From positions 1,302,001 through 1,366,000 of the forward strand of contig NZ_CP126260.1 of assembly GCF_003234365.2 (NCBI RefSeq): 64,000 nt of DNA, read 5' to 3'. This DNA is from Curtobacterium sp. MCJR17_020. GTDB lineage: Bacteria; Actinomycetota; Actinomycetes; Actinomycetales; Microbacteriaceae. The notes beneath the pieces are model-generated. The model did no database searches. It had not been told where the DNA came from and worked only from the letters and a program-made list of their open reading frames with translations. Below, in pieces: positions 43,945 to 52,814 of this stretch; the stretch's first letter is position 1; every line of letters starts with the position of its first letter. The position numbers and the translations under genes were made by a program.

Positions 43945-44814
43945 CTACTCCGCGATGGGAACGGCAGCTTCGCGCATCGCGGTGCGAGCGTCGGTGGTGG
44001 CCATCCAGTTGGTGAGCTCGGCGGACAGCGCTGCTGGCGCATCGAGCTGGATGAGGTGTCCTGCTTCCGGGATGAGCGTGACCGAGGCGTGCGGGATGGC
44101 GTCGTTGAGTCGACGAGCTCGGTCCGCGGGTATCCAGGTGTCCTCCGTCCCCCAGACGATGTGCACGGGCTCGGTGAGCCTGCCCAACTCCGTTTCGATC
44201 TCGGTCGTGAAGCGCTCGTCCGCTTGCGCTATCTGACGGTAGAACGCCGGCTGACCTTCCTCGTCCGACCAGGGATCGACGAGCATCCGCAGCTCGTCGA
44301 CACGGAGGCCCTTGTGACTGGCGCCGCTGATGTAGGCCTCTACGGCACCTCGGTGCACCGCTGAAGGAAGTTGTTCGAAGACCCGAGCGTGCTCTTGGAC
44401 GAGCTTGAAGAAGGGCGATCCCCAGGGAGCGAGCGCCACCACGTCGACGAGGCACAGCGAGGCGAATTTGGCTCCGTGGAGGAGACGCGCTCGGAGCGCG
44501 ACGGCGCCGCCGAAGTCATGCGCGACGACGTGCGGCCGATCGAGTCCCCAGTGTTCGAGGAGCGCTGCGAACAGTTCGCCTTGCGTCCCGAGGTCGACAG
44601 CATGCGACGGATCCTTGGACGACGCGCCGTACCCCGGCATGTCCCAGAGGTAGACCGTGAACCGCCCGGCCATCGCGAGCGCGATCGGACGCCAGAGCCA
44701 GGATGACCACGGCGTCCCGTGCAGGAACACCAGCGCCGGCCCTGACCCGATGCGGTCCCATCGGACAGTTCTTCCACGCCAAGCAAGTTCCTGGGTCAGC
44801 TGCCGATCTTCCAC
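43945..44814 (-). CDS. Alpha/beta hydrolase, haloalkane dehalogenase/epoxide hydrolase-like
   Basis: A 289-residue soluble hydrolase. The oxyanion motif HGTPWSSWLW follows strand 3; the nucleophile elbow is AHDFGGAVAL (Asp near residue 106), not Ser, as in haloalkane and fluoroacetate dehalogenases and epoxide hydrolases. The acid is probably in IVWGTEDTWIP and the His in GHLIQLD. GTG 44814 follows AACGAT (44821-44826, minus) by 6 bases. Substrate unknown. Confidence 0.85.
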   Translation of the reverse strand: MEDRQLTQELAWRGRTVRWDRIGSGPALVFLHGTPWSSWLWRPIALAMAGRFTVYLWDMPGYGASSKDPSHAVDLGTQGELFAALLEHWGLDRPHVVAHDFGGAVALRARLLHGAKFASLCLVDVVALAPWGSPFFKLVQEHARVFEQLPSAVHRGAVEAYISGASHKGLRVDELRMLVDPWSDEEGQPAFYRQIAQADERFTTEIETELGRLTEPVHIVWGTEDTWIPADRARRLNDAIPHASVTLIPEAGHLIQLDAPAALSAELTNWMATTDARTAMREAAVPIAE

Positions 44815-44977
44815 CCGTCGATCGTTTCACACACTGGAATCCCACCTCGGAGCGCTTTCCCGCGGCAGGCCGACCCGGTCTGAGGAGCGACCGTTCTGAT
44901 CCGCTGTTCCCGAATGCGCAGCGAGATGGTCAGCGGTCCGGTGGTCAATGCCGAACCGGCCGGTCCGTCGTCGAGAT

Positions 44978-45721
44978 TCACGTCTCGGTGATCCAGTCGC
45001 GGAAGCCCGGGCCGACGATCTCGATTTCGCGAGCCGGCAGGAGGACGCCACCGCGGAACGCTCGCCCCATCCGGCCCGGGATCGGCAGGGGCACCGGGAT
45101 CACCCCGGGGTCGGGCAGCGCCTTCGTCATCGTCCACAGCGTCGTGGTGTCGGGACCAGCGACCTCGACCTCTCGCGCGGAGCGTTCGCCGACCACGACG
45201 TCGGCGACCACCGCTGCCACGGCATCGAGTGCAACCGGAGCGATCATCATGCTCGGGACCAGGGCGATGGGTCCGACGCGCATCCGCTCGAGGTTCTGCC
45301 GGGCGAACTCGAACCACTGCGTGGAGCGCACGATCGTGAGGTGCGGGCTCACGGAACGCCCGACTGCTTCCTGCGCGGTCTTGCCGGCGAAGTAGCCGTA
45401 CCCCTGCACCTCGGGACGCATGCAGTTGACGATGGAGAGCAGCACGTGGTGCGCCCCGATCGCACCGGCTGCCGTGCCGATCGCGCGGGTCGACCCCGTG
45501 AAGAACTGCGTGGCCGCTCTCCTGCTCGTCGTGAACTGTCCAGTCGTCTCGATGATCACGTCCGCACCGGCAAGCGCAGCGGTTGCGTCGTCGCGCAACA
45601 CGTCGAAACCCGTCGACCGGGACAGCTGCGTGACCGAACATCCTCGTGCTTCCACCGCCCGGCTGATCGCGGCACCGGAGATCCCGCCGCCGACAACTAC
45701 TACTCGCATGAGCCCACCCAT
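44978..45721 (-). CDS. NAD(P)-binding oxidoreductase, atypical SDR
   Basis: A 247-residue Rossmann protein starting VVVVGGGISGAAISRAVEARG. ADVIIETTGQF, IGAHHVLLSIVNC and YFAGKTAQEAV (Tyr-x3-Lys-like) resemble NmrA/atypical SDR proteins of the NAD(P)H-binding family. ATG 45709 (MRVVVVGG) is an equally good start. It is divergent from a TetR gene with paired operators between them, so it is the likely target. Confidence 0.8.
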   Translation of the reverse strand: MGGLMRVVVVGGGISGAAISRAVEARGCSVTQLSRSTGFDVLRDDATAALAGADVIIETTGQFTTSRRAATQFFTGSTRAIGTAAGAIGAHHVLLSIVNCMRPEVQGYGYFAGKTAQEAVGRSVSPHLTIVRSTQWFEFARQNLERMRVGPIALVPSMMIAPVALDAVAAVVADVVVGERSAREVEVAGPDTTTLWTMTKALPDPGVIPVPLPIPGRMGRAFRGGVLLPAREIEIVGPGFRDWITET

Positions 45722-45722
45722 C

Positions 45723-45756
45723 CTCTACGTCCGTAGAGAACACTACGATAGTAGAG
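45723..45756. promoter_or_regulatory. Paired TetR operators
   Basis: Two 16-base sites 18 bases apart: CTCTACGTCCGTAGAG (45723-45738) and CACTACGATAGTAGAG (45741-45756), both fitting CWCTACG-NNN-GTAGAG. The second contains TACGAT, a likely -10 of the TetR gene. Both divergent promoters would be covered. Confidence 0.8.
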
Positions 45757-45771
45757 GCCGAAGGGACAGGT

Positions 45772-46365
45772 ATGGATCGGCGGGAACTGCTCGCAGATGC
45801 GGGAATCAGGCTCACAGCGCGCGGAGGTGTCCGCGCGCTCACACATCGCGCAGTCGACGCCGAGGCCGGGCTTGCCGCGGGGTCGACGTCGTACTACGCC
45901 CGCACGCGCCGTGAGCTGACAGCCCTCGTGGTCGCCCGCGTCACAGCGCAACTCTCCGCCGAGCTCGGCGCACTGCAGATCCCCGACGACCTCGACGACG
46001 CTGCTGTCGTGCACATCGCGGCCGCGTTCCTCGAACAACTCGCAGCACGAGCAGAAGCGCAGGCGGCTCGCCTCGCACTCCTGCTCGACCTCCGAGAGGA
46101 CGAGGAACTCCGCACGCCGCTCACCGGGGCCGACCCGGTGCGCGCCCGGCTGAACGAAGCAGCTCGATCGCTCCTCGACGCGCTCCGAGTGGCTGACCCT
46201 GACCGCGCGGCGGTCGATCTCGTCGGCCTCATCGACGCGATGTTGCTGTACCGCACGGCCGCGGTTGCACCGCTCGACCCAGTCGCCGTCCTGACCGCCT
46301 ACATTGCAGGTCTCCCACGAAGGGCGGACAGGACGACGGTGCCCGCGTCTCCAGACGAGCCGTGA
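45772..46365 (+). CDS. TetR-family regulator
   Basis: A 197-residue repressor with N-terminal HTH (LLADAGIRLTARGGVRALTHRAVDAEAGLAAGSTSYYARTRRELTA, residues ~5-50) and an all-helical ligand domain. GTSTSYY-type recognition helix is typical. GAAGGGACAGG precedes ATG 45772. Position and the two operators indicate control of itself and the divergent oxidoreductase. The inducer is unknown. Confidence 0.88.
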   Translation: MDRRELLADAGIRLTARGGVRALTHRAVDAEAGLAAGSTSYYARTRRELTALVVARVTAQLSAELGALQIPDDLDDAAVVHIAAAFLEQLAARAEAQAARLALLLDLREDEELRTPLTGADPVRARLNEAARSLLDALRVADPDRAAVDLVGLIDAMLLYRTAAVAPLDPVAVLTAYIAGLPRRADRTTVPASPDEP

Positions 46366-46849
46366 GCCTGCTCGACGGGTCGCAGGAGGGCGAGGACATC
46401 ACCGCGGCGGGTCGCAGCGAGACAGACCAATGCCCACTCGACGACGCTGTCCCTGGTGGCGACCAGCCATTGCGAGAGGGTACCGGCGATGTCGCCGACG
46501 CTGTTCTCGGTGTCCCTCGAGACCACGGGTCGGAATGGTCCGGGAATCCTGCGACTCTTCGGGACCGGCCTCAACATGGAGGGACTCGAACTCGAGCCCG
46601 ATTCGCACGCGGCGAAACGGGAGATGTTCGCCGAGTTCTTCAGTCGTGAACGCCGCGCGATGGAGCGATCAGAAGGTGACCGGTGATCGCCACCGGTCGC
46701 GGGGTCTGAAGGCTGAAACTGCGGACGGGAGGCCCGGTGCCAGCTGGCACCGTCCCTCCCGGCACGGCGGTCGCCCCGCTGGCGCGGTGCGCCGGTACCG
46801 GCGCACGAAAAAAGGACAGTCGAGTGCCTGCCGTTCGATAGTCGATTCT
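46366..46849. other. Gene-poor stretch between the TetR and MFS genes
   Basis: No confident gene. A 76-codon + strand frame (46456-46686) reads MATSHCERVPAMSPTLFSVS..., and the opposite strand contains LSQWLVATRDSVVEWALVCLAATRRGD, so a decayed gene is possible. The right part holds a REP-like hairpin (46727-46760) and a copy of the CCCCGCTGGCGCGGTGCG unit seen again near 55.6 kb. Confidence 0.5.
46727..46760. repeat. REP-like hairpin 1
   Basis: GGGAGG-CC-CGGTGCCAGC and its complement around a central AGCT. Same family as the hairpins at 54.3, 55.6, 58.2 and 61.7 kb. Confidence 0.75.
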
Positions 46850-48097
46850 CTATCGACCGGAGTTCGTCCTGAGCGGTGAGGACATCGCCACGACGACGGC
46901 GCCAGCGAACACGATGGCCACCGCGAACAGCGCGACGCCATCCCCAGCGACGGTCATCAGAGCGCCGCCGCTCACTGCTCCCGCAGCCGCAAGGGTTCTG
47001 TTCGCGCTGCGCATCGTGCCGTTCACCCGACCGAGGAGCGCATCGGGTGTGACGGTCTGCCGGAGGCTCATCTCGTTCGCGTTCTCGCACCCCGCCGCGA
47101 GGCCGTGGACGGCGAAGGCGGCGAACAAGACCACGACGGTCGCCGGCGGTGCTGCGACGGCGATGCCAACGGTCGCGAGCGCGATGGCCGCCCACGCGAT
47201 CGGGTACGCGGCTCGAGCGGCGATGATCGTCCGGCCGGCACCGAAGCGGATGCCGAGGCGCGGCGCCGCAGTGGCGCCGAGGAGCATCGCGACGCCGCTG
47301 AGGGCGAGGATGCCCCCGTACACGGCCGCTGGGAGCGCGAGGGTGCGGAGCGCGAGTGTCGCGAACACCGTCAACCCGGCGGCGTTGGCCAGGAACCAGA
47401 GATGTGTCGACAGCGCCAGCGGTGCGAGCATCGGATGGCCGTACGTCCACCGCAGGCCTTCAGCGATGTCCCTCCGCAACCTCGTACCCGCGGGACGCGC
47501 TGGCTGCTGCTCGATGACGCGGACTCGCGCGATGAGGACGGCATCGACGAAGTAGCTGACCGCGTCGAGAGCGATCGCGAACGGCGCGGTCGCGATGCTG
47601 ACCAGGACACCTCCGAGAGCCGGACCCGCCGTCTGCGCTGCCGCGTCACTCTGATCCACCCGTGCATTCGCCGCCAGGAGGAGAGAGCGAGGCACGATCC
47701 GGGGGAGGAGGGACTGCGTCGCGGCGAATCCCACAACGGACAAGATGCCGAACACGAACAAGGCCGCCGCGGTCACCCAGAGGTTCAAGAGCCCGGTCGA
47801 CCAGAGCACCGGGATCGCGCCCAGGCACACGCCACGACCGACGCTCGCCCAGATCAGAAGTGGCTTGCGCCGGAACCGATCGACGTACGCGCCGATGATC
47901 AGACCGAACAACGCGTACGGCAGGAACTGGGCAGCGTTCACCAGCCCCACCTCGAGGGGGCTGGCGTGCAGAACCGTCACCACGAGAACCGGTACGGCGA
48001 CCGCGCTCACTGCCGATCCGAACGACGAGACGGTCGCGGCAGACCAGTACGCGCGGAACCCGGGCACTCGACGCAGCGTGGTCACGTCGTCGCCCAT
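46850..48097 (-). CDS. MFS transporter (MFS_3/EntS-like)
   Basis: A 415-residue major-facilitator protein with 12 hydrophobic segments. Features: FRAYWSAATVSSFGSAV at the N-terminus, the loop 2-3 motif GAYVDRFRRKPLLIW, and the loop 8-9 segment LLGRVNGTMRSANRTLAA typical of the EntS-like group that exports siderophores, drugs or peptides. CAGCGT (48104-48109, minus) is 6 bases before the ATG. An inverted repeat CCGAT-CGTCT-ATCGG lies 71-85 bases upstream of the start (48168-48182). Substrate unknown. Confidence 0.88.
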   Translation of the reverse strand: MGDDVTTLRRVPGFRAYWSAATVSSFGSAVSAVAVPVLVVTVLHASPLEVGLVNAAQFLPYALFGLIIGAYVDRFRRKPLLIWASVGRGVCLGAIPVLWSTGLLNLWVTAAALFVFGILSVVGFAATQSLLPRIVPRSLLLAANARVDQSDAAAQTAGPALGGVLVSIATAPFAIALDAVSYFVDAVLIARVRVIEQQPARPAGTRLRRDIAEGLRWTYGHPMLAPLALSTHLWFLANAAGLTVFATLALRTLALPAAVYGGILALSGVAMLLGATAAPRLGIRFGAGRTIIAARAAYPIAWAAIALATVGIAVAAPPATVVVLFAAFAVHGLAAGCENANEMSLRQTVTPDALLGRVNGTMRSANRTLAAAGAVSGGALMTVAGDGVALFAVAIVFAGAVVVAMSSPLRTNSGR

Positions 48098-48194
48098 GCG
48101 CCAACGCTGGCAGAGCGCAACGCTGCGAGCAAGACAGTTCGCACACCACCCGTTTCTGTCTCGGTACCCGATCGTCTATCGGAGGGGTCAGTGG

Positions 48195-48731
48195 TCATGG
48201 ACTTCGCCGAGCCAGGTTGTTCCGGCGGTAGTACTCCTCCAAGGCCGCACGGTTCGGCAGGGACACTTTCGGCCGATCGAACTCGTCGAAGACATGCCGA
48301 TACCGGGGACGGTGCTTCCTGGCGGGTCCGAGCAAGAACCGGACCATCTCGATGCGGACACGGTCGCGAGTACCGCCCAAGCTCCCAGCACGGTCGGGCT
48401 CGAAGAGACTGCGACGGAAGTAACGGACGATGCTTGCTGCCGTCGAGGCGTCCAGGAGCACCAGACCAGTCGCTCGCCGTAACCGGCCGGGGAGCCAGCG
48501 CGAGTAGTTGCCGTCGATGACCCACTGATCGCTGTTCATCGCCTCGTTGTGCATGCGCTCAAAATCGGTGTCCGGGCGCTCGACCCACTGTGTTCCGGGC
48601 AGGTGGCGGTACTGGTCGAGGTGGATCACAGGGAGCGAGCGGGCTCGGCCGATGGCTGCCGCGAGGGTTGACTTGCCGCTGTTCGATGGCCCCAGGATGC
48701 AGATCCGCTGGCCGAGGTCGTCGAGGTCCAT
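48195..48731 (-). CDS. P-loop NTPase, adenylate-kinase-like (FlaR/topology-modulation type)
   Basis: A 178-residue soluble nucleotide-binding protein: P-loop ICILGPSNSGKSTLAAAIG near residue 10, then LPVIHLDQYRHLPGTQW, WVIDGNYSRWLPGRLRRATGLVLLD and a basic C-terminal part. The order matches the small kinase-like proteins often annotated AAA or FlaR; the phosphoryl acceptor is unknown. ATG 48731 puts the P-loop at the usual place; the open frame continues upstream to 48914 without start signals. Confidence 0.78.
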   Translation of the reverse strand: MDLDDLGQRICILGPSNSGKSTLAAAIGRARSLPVIHLDQYRHLPGTQWVERPDTDFERMHNEAMNSDQWVIDGNYSRWLPGRLRRATGLVLLDASTAASIVRYFRRSLFEPDRAGSLGGTRDRVRIEMVRFLLGPARKHRPRYRHVFDEFDRPKVSLPNRAALEEYYRRNNLARRSP

Positions 48732-48828
48732 CTGGCGAGTCTCGCAGGGGCACCCCGATGACCACCCCTCGTCCACGGTGACCGGTAGTGGCTCGGTCAC
48801 CGAGGGAAGCCGCCACTCCGCATCGGTG

Positions 48829-50634
48829 TCACTCGGTCTGACGACGCCGGCGACGCAGTGCCAGCGTCCCGGCACCGGCCAGGAGGAGTAGTGTCGCGAG
48901 CAACGCCGGTCCAACGGGCGACTGCGCTCCGGTCGCGGCCAGCGTGCCCGTCGCCCGGGCCGTCGGTGTGCCGGTGCCCTGCGTCGCTGGTGTCACGGTC
49001 GGGGTCTGCGTGGACTCCGCAGTGGGTGTCGCGGTCGGTCCCGGCGTGGCTGCGGCGATCAGCGGGCTCTCGGTCATCGCCGTGCCGGTGAGGCAGTGCT
49101 TGAGCTCGGTCTCCTTGACCCAGTTCGACCCTGCGGCGACTGCACGGCACCCGGAGGCGAACGCGATCTCCCGCTCGTTGTAGAGCATGCGCACGAGCGG
49201 CGTGTAGGCCGCTCCGGTAGCGGGGTCGATGCCCGCTCGCGACACGACGTCCCACTGCACGTTCGCAGCCATCGGCGTCACCGCAGAACCTCGCCACGGG
49301 TTGGTGGCGTAGTCGTAGATGTCCGCGTCCGATGCCGGAGCGGCGTTGTCGGGCGCAGCAACGGTCAATCCTGGCAGACGCAACAGCGCAGCGAACGGGA
49401 TGATCGTCTCGGCGTGTGCGAAGCGGAAGGTCCCGACCACGTCGCCGCCGGCGACGCGGGCGTCGATCGTGGCGAAGAAGTCGTCGAGCAGGGGCTTGGC
49501 GATCGAGTAGGTCTCGTCGTGACCGGTGAGGCTCGGGCCCTTCTCGTAGAAGTCCTCGGCGTCGAGCAAGTACGCGAACCACTCGGCATCCGCCGGTCGG
49601 CCAGCGAAGTACTGCGCGAAGTCGAACTCGTGCGGAGCGACGTTCTCCTCGTGCATGTCGGCAGCGATGATGTACAGGTTGTACAGCGCCATCGCCGCAT
49701 CGACGGTGCTCTTGATCGACTTCTTCGGATCGCCGCAGGCATCGGGATCGGCCTTCGTGTCGGCGCCGGGCGCGCACGCCACCGCGCCGCCCTTCGAGCC
49801 GTCGGCGGTGTTGTACCAGATGTGTGCCTTGTCCGTGCCGATCGCGGAGATGAACTCGGGCGTGAAGATGCCGGAGAGCAGGTCCTTCGCCGCCTCGACC
49901 GATCGCGGCTTCGCCTCGATGTACTGCAAGGCCGCCGCGATCGTGCCGCCGTCACCGGTCTGTTGGGCGATGTAGTCCTCGTACGCCTGTGCGCGCTTGC
50001 GCTCGGGTGACCCCTCGGCCTTGTCGGTGCCGTCCGGGTTCTCGACCTCGTGGAAGTAGAGCAGGTCGGGGCGCGGTTCGAGCTTGACGCCCGCGGCCCC
50101 GAAGCCCCGCAAGAAGTTCTCGCCCGACTCCGTGGCGCGAGACTCACCCGAGGTCTCGGCGACGACGCGCCCGCCCGTCTTGGCCGCAGCTGCGAACAGC
50201 TGCTTGTTGCGCTGTGCGGCTCGCGCTCCGATGCCCTGGTGCTGAGCGGCGCCCTGACCGGTGAGCATGCCGTAGCCGTTCGCGACGTTCGCCGCGGTGA
50301 TGGCGTCGAGGTTCGCGGAGAACTCCCTCCCGATCTCAGGAGTCAGGAACCCGTTCTCGGCCTGCGCGGTCGCGGCGAGACGGTGTAGCAGCGCGTCGTA
50401 CTTGTACGCGGAGAGCCCCCGAGATCCGTGCCGGGAGACCGACTCCGTAGCGACGGGTGCGTAGCCCGTCGGTGCCGGCGAATAGGCGTCGATGTCCGAC
50501 TGGCTGGGGGCGATGTAGGGCTGCTTGCTGCTGTAGAAGCTGGCGGCGTCGTCGGCGGCGTGCGCCGGTTCCGCGAGCATCAGCGAGGCGAGGGTAGCGA
50601 CGGCGACGCAGGACAGTGCAGTGCGGGTGTTCAT
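48829..50634 (-). CDS. Cell-wall-anchored histidine acid phosphatase (MINPP/phytase type)
   Basis: A 601-residue exported phosphatase. Signal peptide (MNTRTALSCVAVATLASLM, cut after AHA), then the catalytic RHGSRG near residue 69, and the proton-donor motif HAE (FAHAETIIPF near 415) rather than HD, the mark of multiple inositol-polyphosphate phosphatases. The C-terminus has a Thr/Pro linker, LAATG, a hydrophobic helix and RRRRR: a sortase signal of the LAxTG class. It likely releases phosphate from phytate at the surface. ATG 50634 follows GGAGAG; the frame extends upstream without support. Confidence 0.9.
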   Translation of the reverse strand: MNTRTALSCVAVATLASLMLAEPAHAADDAASFYSSKQPYIAPSQSDIDAYSPAPTGYAPVATESVSRHGSRGLSAYKYDALLHRLAATAQAENGFLTPEIGREFSANLDAITAANVANGYGMLTGQGAAQHQGIGARAAQRNKQLFAAAAKTGGRVVAETSGESRATESGENFLRGFGAAGVKLEPRPDLLYFHEVENPDGTDKAEGSPERKRAQAYEDYIAQQTGDGGTIAAALQYIEAKPRSVEAAKDLLSGIFTPEFISAIGTDKAHIWYNTADGSKGGAVACAPGADTKADPDACGDPKKSIKSTVDAAMALYNLYIIAADMHEENVAPHEFDFAQYFAGRPADAEWFAYLLDAEDFYEKGPSLTGHDETYSIAKPLLDDFFATIDARVAGGDVVGTFRFAHAETIIPFAALLRLPGLTVAAPDNAAPASDADIYDYATNPWRGSAVTPMAANVQWDVVSRAGIDPATGAAYTPLVRMLYNEREIAFASGCRAVAAGSNWVKETELKHCLTGTAMTESPLIAAATPGPTATPTAESTQTPTVTPATQGTGTPTARATGTLAATGAQSPVGPALLATLLLLAGAGTLALRRRRRQTE

Positions 50635-50862
50635 GGGCTCTCCGGTATCGGGACCCTCGGGCGGCGGTCCGACAAACAGAGTTAGCGGCAGCGGGTGAAC
50701 AGCGATTGACCCGGGGGTGACCGGACGGTGCTCAGGCGTATCCGGAAGAGCTCGTTGACGGTCTGCGCTCGCTGCGTGGGGACTCGGAAGCGGCCCCGAT
50801 CGAACGAACACAATGCTGCCCCTCGTGATGACTGCGCCCGTGATGGTTGGCTCCTGCTTCGA

Positions 50863-51525
50863 TCAGACACCGCACTCGATGAGCTGTTCGTGTTGCAGGT
50901 GGAGTTGCCGTCCGCATCGCTGCGCAACGCGCGCACTGTGGGTGACGATCACGAACTTGGTGCCGGCTTGCTGCAGCTGATCGAAGAGGGCGAGCACGTC
51001 GTCTTCGGTCGTCTCGTCCAGTGCGCCGGTGGGCTCATCGGCGAGGACGACGGCGGGGCGCTTCGCGATGGCTCGAGCGATCGCGACGCGCTGCGCTTCT
51101 CCTCCCGAAAGCCGCCGTGGGCGCTTGCCAGCGAGGTGACTGATGCCGACTGCCTCGAGGGCGTCACGCGCTCGGTCTGCCGAGTCAGCACGAGCAGGGG
51201 CTCCGAGTCGGACGTTGTCGAGCACACTGCGGTCGCCGAGCAGGCTGTGGTCCTGTGTGACGATGCCGATGTGTCGGAGCCGGTGTTCCGCCATCCTGCG
51301 TGCGGTGCGCTCGAGCACGCGCCCGTCGTGCTCGTAGGTCCCCGTGAAGTCGGTGTCGAGACCGGCGAGGATCCGGAGCAGCGTGCTCTTGCCGGATCCG
51401 CTCCGCCCAGTGATCGCGACTGAGCGATCGTCCTCGCGAAGGGCGAAGTTCAGTCGGTCGAACAGCGTTCTGGTCGATCCGTCAGGCTCGGTGATCGTCT
51501 TCGAGACGTCGCGCAGCGTGATCAT
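50863..51525 (-). CDS. ABC transporter ATP-binding protein
   Basis: A 220-residue MacB/LolD-type ATPase: Walker [10 protein letters not shown] near residue 40, Q-loop [13 protein letters not shown], signature [18 protein letters not shown], Walker [13 protein letters not shown], and H-loop VTHS. It closes the operon 54202-50863 on the minus strand; ATG 51525 overlaps the permease stop as ATGA. Confidence 0.93.
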   Translation of the reverse strand: MITLRDVSKTITEPDGSTRTLFDRLNFALREDDRSVAITGRSGSGKSTLLRILAGLDTDFTGTYEHDGRVLERTARRMAEHRLRHIGIVTQDHSLLGDRSVLDNVRLGAPARADSADRARDALEAVGISHLAGKRPRRLSGGEAQRVAIARAIAKRPAVVLADEPTGALDETTEDDVLALFDQLQQAGTKFVIVTHSARVAQRCGRQLHLQHEQLIECGV

Positions 51526-52814
51526 CGTGGGGTACCTCTTCGATGTCGGGTGGTCAGTTCGATGCGGACGGCTCGTCGGCTGAATGCGCCGTCCACCACG
51601 CACCAGAGGAGCAGGGCGGCACCCGCGCCGAATCGAGCCAGCGCACTGTCGTTGGGGAGCACCGCGCTCGTCGCGAGGAACAGCCCGATCGCGGCGGTGA
51701 ACTCCGTGAGGCGGCTCGCGCGGAACAGTCGGTTCGTGCGGTCCGGACTCTTGCCGAGGAGATGGTGCACCCGCGCGACTGGCGCTCGACGGTGATGCAG
51801 GAGCCGGTTGAGGAACGCCGTGATGATGCCCACTCCCGCGGTGAGCGAGACGAGCAGCGCGGTGACGAGCACCAGGTTGTCCTGGATGAGCTGGCGGACG
51901 AGGGAGAGCTGCACGAGGTAGGTCGGTACTCCGAGCAACCTGTACGACCGGAAACCGGTGTCGTCTCCGATCGCGTCGAGTCGCGCGACGACGCCACCGA
52001 AATCGAGGCTGCGATCGACGGCGAGGTCGGCGTTGAGTACCTGGAACACCAGGCGTCCGAACAGCTCGGGATCCAGCCGGTCGAGTGCTACTCGGTCGAG
52101 TCCGGCGAGTGTCGGCGGGTAGGGCACGATGGCGGTGTCGTCGAGGTAGTGGTTGGCATCACCGCGGAAGTACATCGCACTGTTCGGTTCGAGGAAACCG
52201 ACGACCTCAAGCTCCTGCTCCTGCAGGATGACCGAGCCGGTGAGTCGCTGTCCGAGCTCGTACACGCCGCGGTACTCAGCGCCCAGGAGCACCGGCATCT
52301 GGCCGGACCCCCAGTCGACGGCATCCCACTCGATCGGCTCGCCGTCCTGCACGGAGAGCCCCGCGAACTCGTACGCGGTCTCGTTGAGTTGGATTGACTT
52401 GATGTCCTGAACACTTCGCCCCGATTCGTCCTGGTACTTCCCGTTGAGTGTGTACTCGGTGCCGTAACCGACGTCGAAGCGGTCGTCGCCGCGGAAGTCC
52501 TGCACGGTGACGGGTTGGTCGTACGAGGAGATGAGGTCGAATCCGGGCTCGTCGTCGATGCGGTCGACGAACGAGGCGACTTCGTCGAGCGCGTGCTGGT
52601 CTTGCCGGATCGCTTCGAAAGCGTCCGGGTCGAGATCGTCGACCACCGTGTAGAGGTCGACGTCGGCATCAGCGGACAGTCCCTGGGCCACGGCCTGCGA
52701 TGCGGACTGGGTGAACGACGCCACGTTGTACCAGCAGAGTGCGAGCAGCACGAGCAGGACGATCTTGGCGACGATGATCGGCCAGTTGGACCGGAGGTCG
52801 TTCAGCAGTTCCAT
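51522..52814 (-). CDS. ABC transporter permease, bacteriocin-associated type
   Basis: A 430-residue membrane protein. One helix near the N-terminus (WPIIVAKIVLLVLLALCWYNV), an extracellular domain of about 250 residues (DVDLYTVVDDLDPDAFEAI, VPYPPTLAGLDRVALD), then three helices (NLVLVTALLVSLTAGVGIITAFL; FTAAIGLFLATSAVL; GAGAALLLWCVVDGAF). The plan is that of half of the long membrane proteins encoded with lactococcin 972-type peptides. ATG 52814 overlaps the preceding gene by 13 bases. Confidence 0.78.
   Translation of the reverse strand: MELLNDLRSNWPIIVAKIVLLVLLALCWYNVASFTQSASQAVAQGLSADADVDLYTVVDDLDPDAFEAIRQDQHALDEVASFVDRIDDEPGFDLISSYDQPVTVQDFRGDDRFDVGYGTEYTLNGKYQDESGRSVQDIKSIQLNETAYEFAGLSVQDGEPIEWDAVDWGSGQMPVLLGAEYRGVYELGQRLTGSVILQEQELEVVGFLEPNSAMYFRGDANHYLDDTAIVPYPPTLAGLDRVALDRLDPELFGRLVFQVLNADLAVDRSLDFGGVVARLDAIGDDTGFRSYRLLGVPTYLVQLSLVRQLIQDNLVLVTALLVSLTAGVGIITAFLNRLLHHRRAPVARVHHLLGKSPDRTNRLFRASRLTEFTAAIGLFLATSAVLPNDSALARFGAGAALLLWCVVDGAFSRRAVRIELTTRHRRGTPR

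Noticed and set aside
46835..46856. Inverted repeat TCGATAG-N8-CTATCGA at the end of the MFS gene
   Set aside because: It overlaps the stop codon rather than a promoter, is not GC-rich enough for a terminator, and has no partner upstream.
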